Shown here in pieces: positions 30,435 to 39,182 of a stretch of DNA of 64,000 bases; the stretch's first letter is position 1, and every line of letters begins with the position of its first letter. The stretch covers positions 1,397,668-1,461,667 of the forward strand of contig NZ_RSEC01000058.1 in NCBI RefSeq assembly GCF_003937945.1, read 5' to 3'. Under the pieces are notes generated by a model. That model did no database searches. It saw only the letters and a list, made by a program, of their open reading frames with translations, and was not told the origin of the DNA. Position numbers and translations under genes: made by a program. This stretch comes from Amycolatopsis eburnea. GTDB lineage: Bacteria > Actinomycetota > Actinomycetes > Mycobacteriales > Pseudonocardiaceae.

Positions 30435-33146
30435 ATGTCCGGACCACTCTCGAAGCTGCGCAGACGGTTGCGCGGGGCTCTGCTCGTGGCCGCGCTCGTC
30501 GGCGCGGGACTTGCCGCGACACCGGCCGACGGCGCGACGTTGGCCCTTACGCAGTACGTGAATCCCTTCATCGGCACCGACAACAGCAACTCGCCCAACC
30601 CGGTTCCCGGCGGGGCCGGCGGCAGCACCTACCCCGGCGCCGTGGTGCCGTTCGGGATGGTGCAGTTCAGCCCGGACACCCCGACCGCGTCGCCGTCCGG
30701 GTACCGCTACAGCGACACCAGCATCGAAGAGTTCAGCCTGACCCACTTCAACGGCGCCGGCTGCCCCAACAACGAAGACCTCGGCCTGCTGCCGATCACC
30801 GGCGCCATCGGCACCTCGCCGGGCACCGGCTGGACCGGCTACGCGGGGCGCTACACCAAGGCGAACGAATCGACCGCGCCCGGCTACTACAAGAACAAGC
30901 TCGACAACTACAACACGACCGTCGAACTGTCCGCGACCAAGCGGTCCGGCTCGATGAAGCTGACCTACCCGAACACGACGTCCGCGCGGCTGCTCGTCAA
31001 CACCGGCCGCAGCGCCACCGGCAACCGCAGCGGGTCCATCTCCATCAGTGGCAGCCAGCTCACCGGCGCGGTGACCGGCGGCGGTTTCTGCGGTTCTTCC
31101 AAGACCTACCAGATCTACTACGTGATCCAGTTCGACCGCGCGCCCAGCGGGTTCGGCACCTGGCTCGGCGGCACGGTGAGCGCCGGGTCCGCGAGCACCA
31201 GCGGGACGAACTCCGGCGGCTACGTCACCTTCGACACCTCCAGCAACACCACCGTGCAGGCGAAGGTCGGCATTTCGTTCGTCAGCCTGGCCAACGCGCA
31301 GGCGAACCTCGCCGCCGAGAACCCCGGCTTCGACTTCGCCGGGATCCGGAGTGCCGCCGACACGAGCTGGAACGACATTCTCAACCGCGTGCAGGTGACC
31401 GGCGGCGCGGCCGCGGACCTGCAGAAGTTCTACACAGCGCTGTACCACGTGTTCCAGAACCCCAACATCGCCAGCGACACCAACGGCCAGTACCGCGGGT
31501 TTGACCAGGCGATCCACACGGCGTCCCACACCGTCTACCAGAACTACTCGGGCTGGGACATCTACCGGTCGTGGGCCGCGCTGATCGGGCTGCTCGCCCC
31601 GAACGAGGCGAGCGACATCGCGAAGTCCATGGTGCTGGACGGCCAGCAGGGCGGCCTGCTGCCGAAGTGGTCGCACAACAACAACGAGCACTTCGTGATG
31701 ACCGGTGACCCCGGCCCGATCATCGTCGGCAGCATGTACGCCTTCGGGGTCCGCGGCTTCGACACCGCGGCGGCGTTGACGTTGATGGACAAGAGCTCCA
31801 ACGGCGGAACCGCGCAGGGCCAGGCGATTCGCGGCCGGGAAAGCGGTTACCTCAGCCGGCACTACATCTACGAAGACCCGTCCGACTCGCTCGAGTACTC
31901 GGCGTCGGACTTCGCCATCGCGCAGTTCGCGAAGTCCGTCGGGGACACCACGAAGTACACCACGTACATGCAGCGCGCCCAGTGGTGGCAGAACGTGTTC
32001 GGCCCCGACTCGGGCTACGTCCAGCCGCGCGGCAGCGACGGGAACTGGGCGTGGCCGGTCGTGCCGTCGAGCGACAGCGGGTACACCGAGGGCAACCCGT
32101 CGCAGTACACCTGGATGGTGCCCTACAACTACCAGGGCGTGATCAACCTGATGGGCGGGCGCAAGACCGCCGTCCAGCGGCTGGACCACCACTTCACCCA
32201 GCTCAACGGCGGCCTCACCCAGCCGTACTTCTACATCGGCAACGAGCCCGAGCACGGCGTGCCGTGGGCGTACAACTACGCGGCCTACCCGCAGGGCGCC
32301 AGCTCGGCGGTGCGGCGCGTGATGAACGAGTCGTTCACGACCGGCGCGGGCGGCCTCCCCGGCAACGACGACCTCGGCGCGACGTCGGCGTGGTACGTCT
32401 TCGCCGCGCTGGGCATGTACCCGGCGACGCCGGGCGCGGACGTCCTGGCGCTGCACGGCCCGCTGTTCCCGGCGGTCTCGATCGCGCGCCCGAGCGGGAC
32501 GATCCAGATCACCGGCTCCGGCGCGGGCCAGGGCGCGCAGTACGTGCAGAGCCTGAGCGTCAACGGGACCGCGACGACCAAGTCGTGGATCCGCTACGGC
32601 GACATCGCGGGCGCGTCGAGCCTGAACTACACGATGGGCTCGTCGCCGAGCGGCTGGGGCACGGGCACCGCGGACGTCCCGCCGTCCTACAACGACGGGT
32701 TCACGCCGCCGCCGGCCGCGCCGGAACTGGGCACGAACCTAGCCCAGGGCAAGGCGGCGACGGGCTCGGCCACCTGCAACTCGGCCGAGACCGCGGACAA
32801 GGCGGTCGACGGCAGCCTGGCGAACAACAGCAAGTTCTGTTCCACGGCCGCGACGAAGTTCCTCCAGGTCGACCTCGGGTCGGCGCAGAACGTGTCGTCG
32901 TTCGTGGTCAAGCACGCGGGCCTGGGCGGGGAGACGACCGGCTGGAACACCGGCGCGTTCACGATCCAGACGTCGACCGACGGCAGCACGTGGACGACGG
33001 TCGCGTCCGTGTCCGGTTCGCGGGCCAGCCGCACGTACCACCCGATCACGACGCGGTCGGCCCGGTACGTGAAGCTGAACCTGACCACGCCGGCCAACAA
33101 CGGCAACGGCGCGGCCCGGATCTACGAGTTCGAGGTCTACCGCTGA
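30435..33146 (+). CDS. Secreted GH92 glycoside hydrolase (alpha-mannosidase type) with F5/8C module
   Basis: 903 residues from the ATG at 30435, after a GAGGAAGGG ribosome site; the same frame is open far upstream but without signal peptide. Residues 1-33 form an export signal. The catalytic part shows GH92 landmarks: YVNPFIGTDN near the start, GGSTYPGAVVPFGMVQ, and GLPGNDDLGATSAWYVFAALG around 660-680. Family members cleave alpha-mannose from glycans, dependent on calcium. The last 130 residues form a discoidin/F5-8C-like carbohydrate-binding module (LAQGKAATGSATCN to ARIYEFEVYR). Expression is probably controlled by the twin operators upstream. Confidence 0.93.
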   Translation: MSGPLSKLRRRLRGALLVAALVGAGLAATPADGATLALTQYVNPFIGTDNSNSPNPVPGGAGGSTYPGAVVPFGMVQFSPDTPTASPSGYRYSDTSIEEFSLTHFNGAGCPNNEDLGLLPITGAIGTSPGTGWTGYAGRYTKANESTAPGYYKNKLDNYNTTVELSATKRSGSMKLTYPNTTSARLLVNTGRSATGNRSGSISISGSQLTGAVTGGGFCGSSKTYQIYYVIQFDRAPSGFGTWLGGTVSAGSASTSGTNSGGYVTFDTSSNTTVQAKVGISFVSLANAQANLAAENPGFDFAGIRSAADTSWNDILNRVQVTGGAAADLQKFYTALYHVFQNPNIASDTNGQYRGFDQAIHTASHTVYQNYSGWDIYRSWAALIGLLAPNEASDIAKSMVLDGQQGGLLPKWSHNNNEHFVMTGDPGPIIVGSMYAFGVRGFDTAAALTLMDKSSNGGTAQGQAIRGRESGYLSRHYIYEDPSDSLEYSASDFAIAQFAKSVGDTTKYTTYMQRAQWWQNVFGPDSGYVQPRGSDGNWAWPVVPSSDSGYTEGNPSQYTWMVPYNYQGVINLMGGRKTAVQRLDHHFTQLNGGLTQPYFYIGNEPEHGVPWAYNYAAYPQGASSAVRRVMNESFTTGAGGLPGNDDLGATSAWYVFAALGMYPATPGADVLALHGPLFPAVSIARPSGTIQITGSGAGQGAQYVQSLSVNGTATTKSWIRYGDIAGASSLNYTMGSSPSGWGTGTADVPPSYNDGFTPPPAAPELGTNLAQGKAATGSATCNSAETADKAVDGSLANNSKFCSTAATKFLQVDLGSAQNVSSFVVKHAGLGGETTGWNTGAFTIQTSTDGSTWTTVASVSGSRASRTYHPITTRSARYVKLNLTTPANNGNGAARIYEFEVYR

Positions 33147-33151
33147 CCCGC

Positions 33152-33195
33152 CGGTCGTGAGTGTTCGGGCGGGGCCGCCCGGACACTCACGACCG
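33152..33195 (+). terminator. 20-bp-stem hairpin after the GH92 gene
   Basis: CGGTCGTGAGTGT/ACACTCACGACCG plus an inner CGGGCG/CGCCCG form an almost perfect stem with a four-base loop, 5 nt after the stop codon. Works as a terminator in position, but it also looks like a repeat-family member because part of it (CCTCACGACC) recurs near 33377. Confidence 0.75.
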
Positions 33196-33220
33196 CGCGG
33201 CCCGGCGGCGCGTCAAAGGC

Positions 33221-33366
33221 CTTGAACGACTCATTCGGGTCTTGGGAGGTCAGGGCCCCGGCGACGTCGCGCATCTCACTCATGACATCGCGGACGGGCG
33301 GATCGGCCGTGCTGCCCGACTTTGCCGGGGCCCTGTCACCGGACGACGTGAATGACATTCAAGACC
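33221..33366. repeat. Composite intergenic palindrome, right of the GH92 gene
   Basis: Nested inverted repeats: outer CTTGAACGACTCATTCGGGT (33221-33240) against GTGAATGACATTCAAGACC (33348-33366), inner CAGGGCCCCGGCGACGTCG (33251-33269) against GACTTTGCCGGGGCCCTG (33318-33335). The interval 33281-33340 is the inverse counterpart of 30081-30140. The last codons of the minus-strand acetyltransferase gene fall inside its outer arm. Confidence 0.85.
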
Positions 33367-33934
33367 CCTCACGACCACGCGACCACTCTTCGCGGGTGAT
33401 GGCGTACTCGACTTCGCCGTGTTCGCTGCCCGGCGCCCGCTCGTGCTCGGGGAACTCCTCGAAGTACGTGCGGACGAACGTCATCCCCAGTTTCTCCATC
33501 ACGCGCCGCGATCGCTGGTTCACCGTCATGGTGAACGCCGTCACGCGGGTGACCCCCAGTTCGGTGAAGCCCTTCGCCAGCAGCGCCGCCGAGCCTTCAG
33601 TGCCGTAGCCCCGGCCCCACGCCCTGCGGTGCAGCCGGTAGCCCAGCTCCGGCTCGTCCGGCGGGTCGTGCGGGCGCGGGCGGAAGTGGAACCACCCCAG
33701 GAAATCGCCGGTGCGCTTCTCGATCGCCGCCCAGAACCCGTAACCGGGGAAACGCTCGTAGTAACCGAGGAACGCGGGGAGATCCTTTTCGACGATCTCC
33801 GTGCGGTCGGCCGGCAGGCCCCCATTGAGGTACTTCATCACGTCCGCGTCGTCGTAGAGCTCGAAGAGCGCGTCCGCGTCGTTCTCGGTGAACCGGCGGA
33901 AGATCAGCCGCTCGGTTTCGAGGAATACGTGCAT
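33359..33934 (-). CDS. GNAT-family N-acetyltransferase (RimJ/RimL-like)
   Basis: 191 residues. Seen: LETERLIFRRFTENDADALFELY at the start, a typical Acetyltransf_3 beginning; GYRLHRRAWGRGYGTEGSAALLAKGF, which holds the acetyl-CoA-binding RGYGTEG; and NQRSRRVMEKLGM, the conserved Asn-x-x-S segment. Such enzymes acetylate protein N-termini, antibiotics or small amines; substrate unknown. The final residues (about REEWSRGREGS) are encoded by a repeat arm and probably are not part of the ancestral protein. Confidence 0.88.
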   Translation of the reverse strand: MHVFLETERLIFRRFTENDADALFELYDDADVMKYLNGGLPADRTEIVEKDLPAFLGYYERFPGYGFWAAIEKRTGDFLGWFHFRPRPHDPPDEPELGYRLHRRAWGRGYGTEGSAALLAKGFTELGVTRVTAFTMTVNQRSRRVMEKLGMTFVRTYFEEFPEHERAPGSEHGEVEYAITREEWSRGREGS

Positions 33935-33974
33935 CGGGTGATGCTGGCAGTGACCCCGGTGCGTGGCAACGCAA

Positions 33975-34232
33975 TTACGCCGCGACGGCGAGGACCTCGC
34001 CGAGCGCCGACGCCCCGGCCTCGGTCAGCAGCGCGGGCACGAGGTCGCCGCACTTGCCGGGGTGGGCGGGCGCGATCAGGCCGAGCCGCGCGAGGCGGTG
34101 CGCGGTGGACTGGTCGCAGCAGCTCAGGCCGTCGATGAAGAGGTCGGGCTCGCAGCTGCAGCTGATCTCGGCGTGGCCCCCGGCCACGGCTCTCAACGTG
34201 GCCCGCTCACGATGGTTCAAGTCGGTGATCAT
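33975..34232 (-). CDS. Conserved small hypothetical protein, cysteine-containing
   Basis: 85 residues from the ATG at 34232 with GGAGGCGCC upstream. Five cysteines: CSCEPD, LSCCDQ and GKCGD. The arrangement RERATLRAVAGGHAEISCSCEPDL and the C-terminal LLTEAGASALGEVL suggest a small winged-helix-like or metal-binding protein. Its codon use matches its neighbours. I know no function. Confidence 0.65.
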   Translation of the reverse strand: MITDLNHRERATLRAVAGGHAEISCSCEPDLFIDGLSCCDQSTAHRLARLGLIAPAHPGKCGDLVPALLTEAGASALGEVLAVAA

Positions 34233-34370
34233 GGCGGCGCCTCCTTCCCGTCGTGCCCATTAGACGCCTCACCACCGACAGTTTCCGCCTCTCAGCGTGC
34301 GAACCCGGGTATTTCAGGGGTTCACGTAGGGGTGGCGTGTCGCGCTTTCCCGGGTGATCCCCGGATACCC

Positions 34371-34829
34371 CTAAGGCAGTGGTTCAAGCGTCGTCTTGCG
34401 CAGGTGGCGGAAAACGATCGACGTGCGGAAGCCGACGATCTCCCGGCGCAGTGCCAGCCGGTCGGTGAGGAAAGCGTGCAGCGCGTCGATGTCGGGTGTC
34501 GTGACTTCGATCAGGAAATCGTCACTCCCCGCGGTCACGTACACCGAAAGCACTTCCGGCAGTTCGGCGATCGACCGCTGGAAGGAGTCGATGACCGCCC
34601 GGCTCAGCGGCCGCACCTGCGCCGTGACGAGCGCCCGGACGCCGCGGTTGAGGCTCGGCAGGTCGATGTCGGCGTGGTAGCCGCGGATGACACCGCGCTC
34701 CCGCAGCAGCCGGATGCGCTCGAGGCACGTCGACGGCGCGATGCCGACCTTGCGGGCGATGTCCCGGTTGGTCTGCCGCGCGTCTTCCTGCAGGTGCCGC
34801 ACGATCGCCGAATCAAGTTCGTCGAGCAC
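34371..34829 (-). CDS. Lrp/AsnC-family transcriptional regulator
   Basis: 152 residues from the GTG at 34829, supported by GAGGAGG five nt upstream. N-terminal winged helix (LDELDSAIVRHLQEDAR, then NRDIARKVGIAPSTCLERIRLL), then the ligand-binding RAM domain (VLSVYVTAGSDDFLIEVTTPD). Lrp proteins sense amino acids. The divergent gene is an amino-acid dehydrogenase and a branched-chain amino-acid importer follows, so this regulator probably controls both by leucine or valine. Confidence 0.93.
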   Translation of the reverse strand: MLDELDSAIVRHLQEDARQTNRDIARKVGIAPSTCLERIRLLRERGVIRGYHADIDLPSLNRGVRALVTAQVRPLSRAVIDSFQRSIAELPEVLSVYVTAGSDDFLIEVTTPDIDALHAFLTDRLALRREIVGFRTSIVFRHLRKTTLEPLP

Positions 34830-34906
34830 CGTGGCCTCCTCGTCGTGACCGAATTTCGTTCGGCAACGCATCCGTGTCGTTGACGATCAGCCTAACTTTC
34901 ACGGCC

Positions 34907-35965
34907 ATGACCGCACATGAGCACCTCGTCGTCCGGCGTGGCCGTCGTTCCGGCATCACCACGATGGTCGCGATCCACTCGACCGCGCTCGGCCCCGCCG
35001 TCGGCGGCTGCCGCTTCAAGCCCTACGCCACGCTCGAAGAAGCCGTCGGCGACGTCCTGCGCCTCTCAGCCGCCATGACGGCGAAGTGCGCCGTCGCCGG
35101 GCTCGCGTTCGGCGGCGGCAAGAGCGTCATCGCGCCGGAGCCCGGGCGGGTGCTCTCGCCCGAGGAGCGCCGCGCGGTCCTGCTCGACCACGCCGACCTG
35201 ATCGCGGAGTTCGGTGGCGCGTACCGGGCCGGCCCGGACGTCGGCACCGGGCCGGCCGACATGCTGGTGCTCCGGGAGGCCTCGCCGTACGCGTTCTGCA
35301 CGCCCGAGTCCGCGGGCGGAACCGGGTCCTCCAGCGGCCCGACCGCCGTCGGCGTGCTCGCCGCGCTCCGGGCGGCCGGACCGGCGGACCTGACCGGGCG
35401 CCGGGTGGTGATCAGCGGCTACGGCTCGGTGGGCGCGCACCTCGCGGCGAGCCTGCACGCGGCGGGCGCCGAAGTCGTCGTCTCCGACATCGACCCCGCC
35501 AAGCGCGCCGAAGCCGAGCGGAGCGGCCTGACCTGGACCGAGCCGGAGAAAGCGCTCACCCTGACCGCCGACGTCGTCGTCCCGGCCGCGGTCGGCGGCG
35601 TGCTGAGCCCCGAGACGGTGGCCCGGCTCGACACCCCGCTCGTCGTCGGGCCCGCCAACAACCAGCTCACCGACGACGCCGTCGCCGACGACCTGGCCGC
35701 CCGCGGCGTCCGCTGGATCCCCGACTACGTGGCGAGCGCCGGAGGGATCCTCTACACGCTCTCGCGCGAAGCGGAGGGCCTGGACCACGAGGCCGCGCTC
35801 GCCCGCGTCGAGACGATCGAGCAGACCGTCACCGACCTCCTGAACGCCGCGGAGGCCAACGCGACCACCCCGCTGCACGAGGCGGCCGCGCTGGCCGCGC
35901 GCCGGCTCACTTCTGGTGCGGCGCCACGTACTCCTTCGCTTCGGGAGCCTCGAACAACGGCTTGA
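34907..35965 (+). CDS. Leu/Phe/Val/Glu-type amino-acid dehydrogenase
   Basis: 352 residues from the ATG at 34907; no ribosome site, probably leaderless. Deaminates a branched-chain amino acid to the keto acid with NAD. Seen: GPAVGGCRFKPY (29-40), AAMTAKCAVAGLAFGGGKSV (55-74) with the two catalytic-type lysines, and the nucleotide-binding VVISGYGSVGAHLA. FGGGKSV replaces the more usual FGGGKGV/A. The last 20 or so residues lie on top of the 3' end of the convergent gene (59-bp overlap) and are non-conserved. Valine or leucine dehydrogenase is likeliest by context. Confidence 0.9.
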   Translation: MTAHEHLVVRRGRRSGITTMVAIHSTALGPAVGGCRFKPYATLEEAVGDVLRLSAAMTAKCAVAGLAFGGGKSVIAPEPGRVLSPEERRAVLLDHADLIAEFGGAYRAGPDVGTGPADMLVLREASPYAFCTPESAGGTGSSSGPTAVGVLAALRAAGPADLTGRRVVISGYGSVGAHLAASLHAAGAEVVVSDIDPAKRAEAERSGLTWTEPEKALTLTADVVVPAAVGGVLSPETVARLDTPLVVGPANNQLTDDAVADDLAARGVRWIPDYVASAGGILYTLSREAEGLDHEAALARVETIEQTVTDLLNAAEANATTPLHEAAALAARRLTSGAAPRTPSLREPRTTA

Positions 35966-37157
35966 CGTACTTGACGCCGCCCTCGGCCGAGGCGTCCGGG
36001 GTGGCCGCGTACACCTGGCGGGTCGCCGGCGTCCCCGGCTTGGAGAAGTCGAGCGCCGCGACCAGGTTGTCCGTGTTCGCCGACGTCGTCTGCTTCAGCG
36101 CCGCGGAGATGCCGTCGCGGGTGAGGTCCTTGTTCTCGCAGGCCTTCTTCAGGACCGCGCCCCACACTTCGCCGACCGCGTAGCCGTAGGGGACACCGCC
36201 GTTCGGGGTTTCCTTGTACGCGGCCTTGTACTTCGCCGCGACGTCCTTGGCCTTCGGCAGGTCGGCCGAGAACGGCACGCTGCTGGCGACGACCGTGAGC
36301 TTGTCCAGCGCGCCCGCGGCCGGGCTCTTCAGCAGCGCCGGGTCGAACGTCGGGTTGTTGCCCAGCACCGGCACGTTCAGCCCGAGCGCCTTGTTCGTCG
36401 CGACCGCGGACCCGGTCTGCGCGGGCGTGGTGGTCAGCACGATCGCCTTCACCCCGGCGCCCTTGAGGCCGGTGACGACGTTGGTCAGGTCGCTGTCGGT
36501 CGAGGTGATCTTCACTTCCTTGACCGTCAGGGAGTGCTTCTTGGCGTAGAACTGCGAGCCGCGCAGGCCGTTCTTGCCGTACTCGCCGTCGATGTAGACG
36601 TGCCCGATGGTGTCGCCGTCCTTGATCAGGCCCTGCTCCTGCAGGTACGACAGGCCGTCGATGATCTCCAGGTCGTAGGTGGTGCCGACGATCATCACGT
36701 ACGGGTTGTCGAGCAGCTCGGACGACCAGGACGCGGGCGCGGCGACGGCCTTGTCGGTGGCCAGGTTCTGCTTCAGCGCGGCGACCACCGGCGAGCCGAG
36801 CAGCTGCACGAACCCGAGCACCTTGGGCTCGACCTGCGGGTACAGCGTCTTCGCGGTGTCGGCCTTGTAGCCGTGGTCGACCTCTTCGAGCTTGACCTGC
36901 CGCCCGCAGACCCCGCCGGCGGCGTTGAAGTCCTTGGCCCACAGCTCGTTGCCCTGGGTGACGCCGAGGCCGAGGTTCTTGAACACCCCGGACTTGTCGG
37001 TCATCACGCCGAGCGTCACCTCGGTCGCCGTCACCCCCTTGCCGGTCTTGACGCCGGAGCTGTCCGAACCGGACGAACCGGAGTCGCCGGCCTTCGTGCT
37101 GCACGCCGAAAGGACGAGGACGGCCGCCAGCGCCGCCGCCAGGTGTGTGCGTTTCAT
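35907..37157 (-). CDS. Branched-chain amino-acid ABC transporter, substrate-binding lipoprotein
   Basis: 416 residues from the ATG at 37157 (GGAGGAAAAACC upstream). Lipobox LSAC with Cys19 marks a lipoprotein anchored outside the membrane. The mature protein is a Leu/Ile/Val-binding type I periplasmic fold: EVTLGVMTDKSGVFKNLG, NAAGGVCGRQVKL, and later YGYAVGEVWGAVLKKA. Serves the LivHMGF permease; start and livM stop overlap by 4 nt (ATGA). Having the binding protein last in the operon is less common than first. Confidence 0.92.
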   Translation of the reverse strand: MKRTHLAAALAAVLVLSACSTKAGDSGSSGSDSSGVKTGKGVTATEVTLGVMTDKSGVFKNLGLGVTQGNELWAKDFNAAGGVCGRQVKLEEVDHGYKADTAKTLYPQVEPKVLGFVQLLGSPVVAALKQNLATDKAVAAPASWSSELLDNPYVMIVGTTYDLEIIDGLSYLQEQGLIKDGDTIGHVYIDGEYGKNGLRGSQFYAKKHSLTVKEVKITSTDSDLTNVVTGLKGAGVKAIVLTTTPAQTGSAVATNKALGLNVPVLGNNPTFDPALLKSPAAGALDKLTVVASSVPFSADLPKAKDVAAKYKAAYKETPNGGVPYGYAVGEVWGAVLKKACENKDLTRDGISAALKQTTSANTDNLVAALDFSKPGTPATRQVYAATPDASAEGGVKYVKPLFEAPEAKEYVAPHQK

Positions 37158-38311
37158 GGTTTTTCCTCCGGGGGTTGACGGCGCCGCGTGAGCCGGCGGC
37201 CGATCGCGGCGAGCCCGCCGGGCTCGAAGAGCACGACGAGGACGATCGCGGCGCCGTAGACGAACGAGCTGACGAGGACGGGGGTCAGCGCGCCGTCGCC
37301 GGTGCCGGAGAACCAGCCGAGGTCGGCGGAGTACAGGGCGAGGACCTGCGGCAGGCCGTTGACGATCAGCGCGCCGACGAGCGCGCCGGACACCGAGCCG
37401 AGCCCGCCGATGATGACCATCGCCAGGTAGGCGATGGACACGTTGATGCCGTAGGTGCCGAACTCGCTTTCGTCCGGCTTGAGGATGTCGAACCACAGCA
37501 CGGTCATCGCGCCGGCCAGGCCGCCGTACGCCGACGACACCGCGAACGCTCCCGCCTTCGCGCGCATGACGCTGACGCCCATCACCGCGGCCGCGGCTTC
37601 GTTGTCGCGCACCGCCCGCCACGACCGCCCGACCCGGCCGCGCACGGCGCCGCGGGCGATCACGAACGCGAGCACGGTCAGCAGCAGGAACAGGTACCAC
37701 GTGCGTTCGGCCTGCCGGATCGGGACGCCGAGCAGGGAGATCTCCGGGCCGTCGTTGCTGAAGGGGAAGCCGAACAGCGAGAACGGCGCCGGCGTGCGCC
37801 CGGTCGACGTCCCGCCGGTGTACTCCTCGGCCGACTGTCCGAAATAGAGGCCGAGGAACACCAGGGCGAGCGAGGCGACCCCGAGGTAGATCCCGCGCAG
37901 CCGGCCGGCGACCGGGGCGAAGGCCAGGCCCAGCAAGGCCGCGACGGCGACCGCGCCCAGCAGCGAGAGGCCCGGGTCGAGGCCGAACCCGATCACGCGG
38001 TCGTCGTCGGTCGGTCCGGACAGGACGGTGTAGGCCGTGCCGCCGGCGAGCAGGAAGAACGCGTGCGCCAGGGAAAGCTGCCCGGCCTGCCCGACCACCA
38101 GCGTCAGCCCGATCGCGCCGACCCCGCCGATCATCATGTACTGCCCGGCCTTCAGCCAGGCCGCGTCGAGGTAGAGCGGCAGGGCGAGCAGCACCACCAG
38201 CAGGGCGAGCCAGGCCGCCGTGCGCACGAGCTTGGCCGGGCTCCGCCGGGGGCGCGGCGGCGCGGCGGGCGTCGGGGGAGCGTCCACTTCGGACACGGCG
38301 CTGTCAGACAC
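37154..38311 (-). CDS. livM: Branched-chain amino-acid ABC permease LivM
   Basis: 385 residues with about nine to ten membrane segments after an N-terminal cytoplasmic tail of 30 residues rich in proline. Seen: GVGAIGLTLVVGQAGQLSLAH, the LivM/LivH entry signature, RAVRDNEAAAAVMGVSV, the EAA-like coupling loop, and SAYGGLAGAM. Overlaps livH by 8 bp. With livH it forms the membrane channel. Confidence 0.93.
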   Translation of the reverse strand: MSDSAVSEVDAPPTPAAPPRPRRSPAKLVRTAAWLALLVVLLALPLYLDAAWLKAGQYMMIGGVGAIGLTLVVGQAGQLSLAHAFFLLAGGTAYTVLSGPTDDDRVIGFGLDPGLSLLGAVAVAALLGLAFAPVAGRLRGIYLGVASLALVFLGLYFGQSAEEYTGGTSTGRTPAPFSLFGFPFSNDGPEISLLGVPIRQAERTWYLFLLLTVLAFVIARGAVRGRVGRSWRAVRDNEAAAAVMGVSVMRAKAGAFAVSSAYGGLAGAMTVLWFDILKPDESEFGTYGINVSIAYLAMVIIGGLGSVSGALVGALIVNGLPQVLALYSADLGWFSGTGDGALTPVLVSSFVYGAAIVLVVLFEPGGLAAIGRRLTRRRQPPEEKP

Positions 38312-39182
38312 GCGTCCGCTCCCTCGTGCCGAACAGCCCCGAGGGCCGCACCACCAGGACGACCAGCATCACCAGGAAGACCGCGCTCTTGGAGAAGTCG
38401 AACGAGACGTACTGCGCGGACAGCGCTTCCACGATCCCGACGACCAGGCCGCCGACCACCGCGCCCGCCGTCGAGTCGAGGCCGCCGAGGATCGCCGCGG
38501 GGAACGCGGCCAGCGCGATCGAATGCGTCCCGCGCGACAGCCCCGCGCCGGAGAAGTCCTGCGTGGCGATGAACAGCACGGCCACGCCGGCCAGCAGCCC
38601 GGCGACCAGCCACGCGGTCGCCGTCACGCGGGAGCTGCGGATGCCCATCAGCGCGGCCGCTTCCCGGTTCTCCGCCTGTGCCCGCATGGCCACGCCCCAG
38701 TTCGAGTACTTGAAGGCCAGCCAGAACGCCGTGATCAGCACCGCGGCCACGCCCAGCGCGACCAGGTGGGTGCGGAAGAGGGTGATGCCGCCGAGCTGGA
38801 ACGGCTTCGCGTCCCAGGCGTCGCCGAGGAAGGGCAGCGTGACGCCGAGCCGGCGCACGATCTCCTCGGTGACGATCACGTCGACGCCGATGGTGAGCAG
38901 CGCCAGGCTGTTCGCGTCGGCGTGCCGGGACCGCGACAGCAGCAGCCGCTCCACGACCAGGGCGAGCAGCCCGGCCGACACGATGCCCACCAGGGACGCG
39001 CCGACCCAGCCGAGCGCGTCCCGCGTCACCACGACGAGGTAGCCGCCGAAGAGCACGAGCGAGCCGTGCGCGAAGTTGACCACTTCGGTGGCCTTGAAGA
39101 TGATCACGAACCCCAGCGCCAGCAACGCGAACACCGCGCCCTTGCCGAGGCCGTTCACCACGAGCTGCAGGAATGTGTTCAC
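38304..39182 (-). CDS. livH: Branched-chain amino-acid ABC permease LivH
   Basis: 292 residues from the GTG at 39182, which overlaps the livG stop (GTGA). Eight or so membrane segments. Seen: LVVNGLGKGAVFALLALGF, FKATEVVNFAHGSLVLFGGY, a strongly conserved LivH N-terminal block, and the coupling loop RAQAENREAAALMGI. Forms the channel with LivM. Confidence 0.93.
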   Translation of the reverse strand: MNTFLQLVVNGLGKGAVFALLALGFVIIFKATEVVNFAHGSLVLFGGYLVVVTRDALGWVGASLVGIVSAGLLALVVERLLLSRSRHADANSLALLTIGVDVIVTEEIVRRLGVTLPFLGDAWDAKPFQLGGITLFRTHLVALGVAAVLITAFWLAFKYSNWGVAMRAQAENREAAALMGIRSSRVTATAWLVAGLLAGVAVLFIATQDFSGAGLSRGTHSIALAAFPAAILGGLDSTAGAVVGGLVVGIVEALSAQYVSFDFSKSAVFLVMLVVLVVRPSGLFGTRERTRV

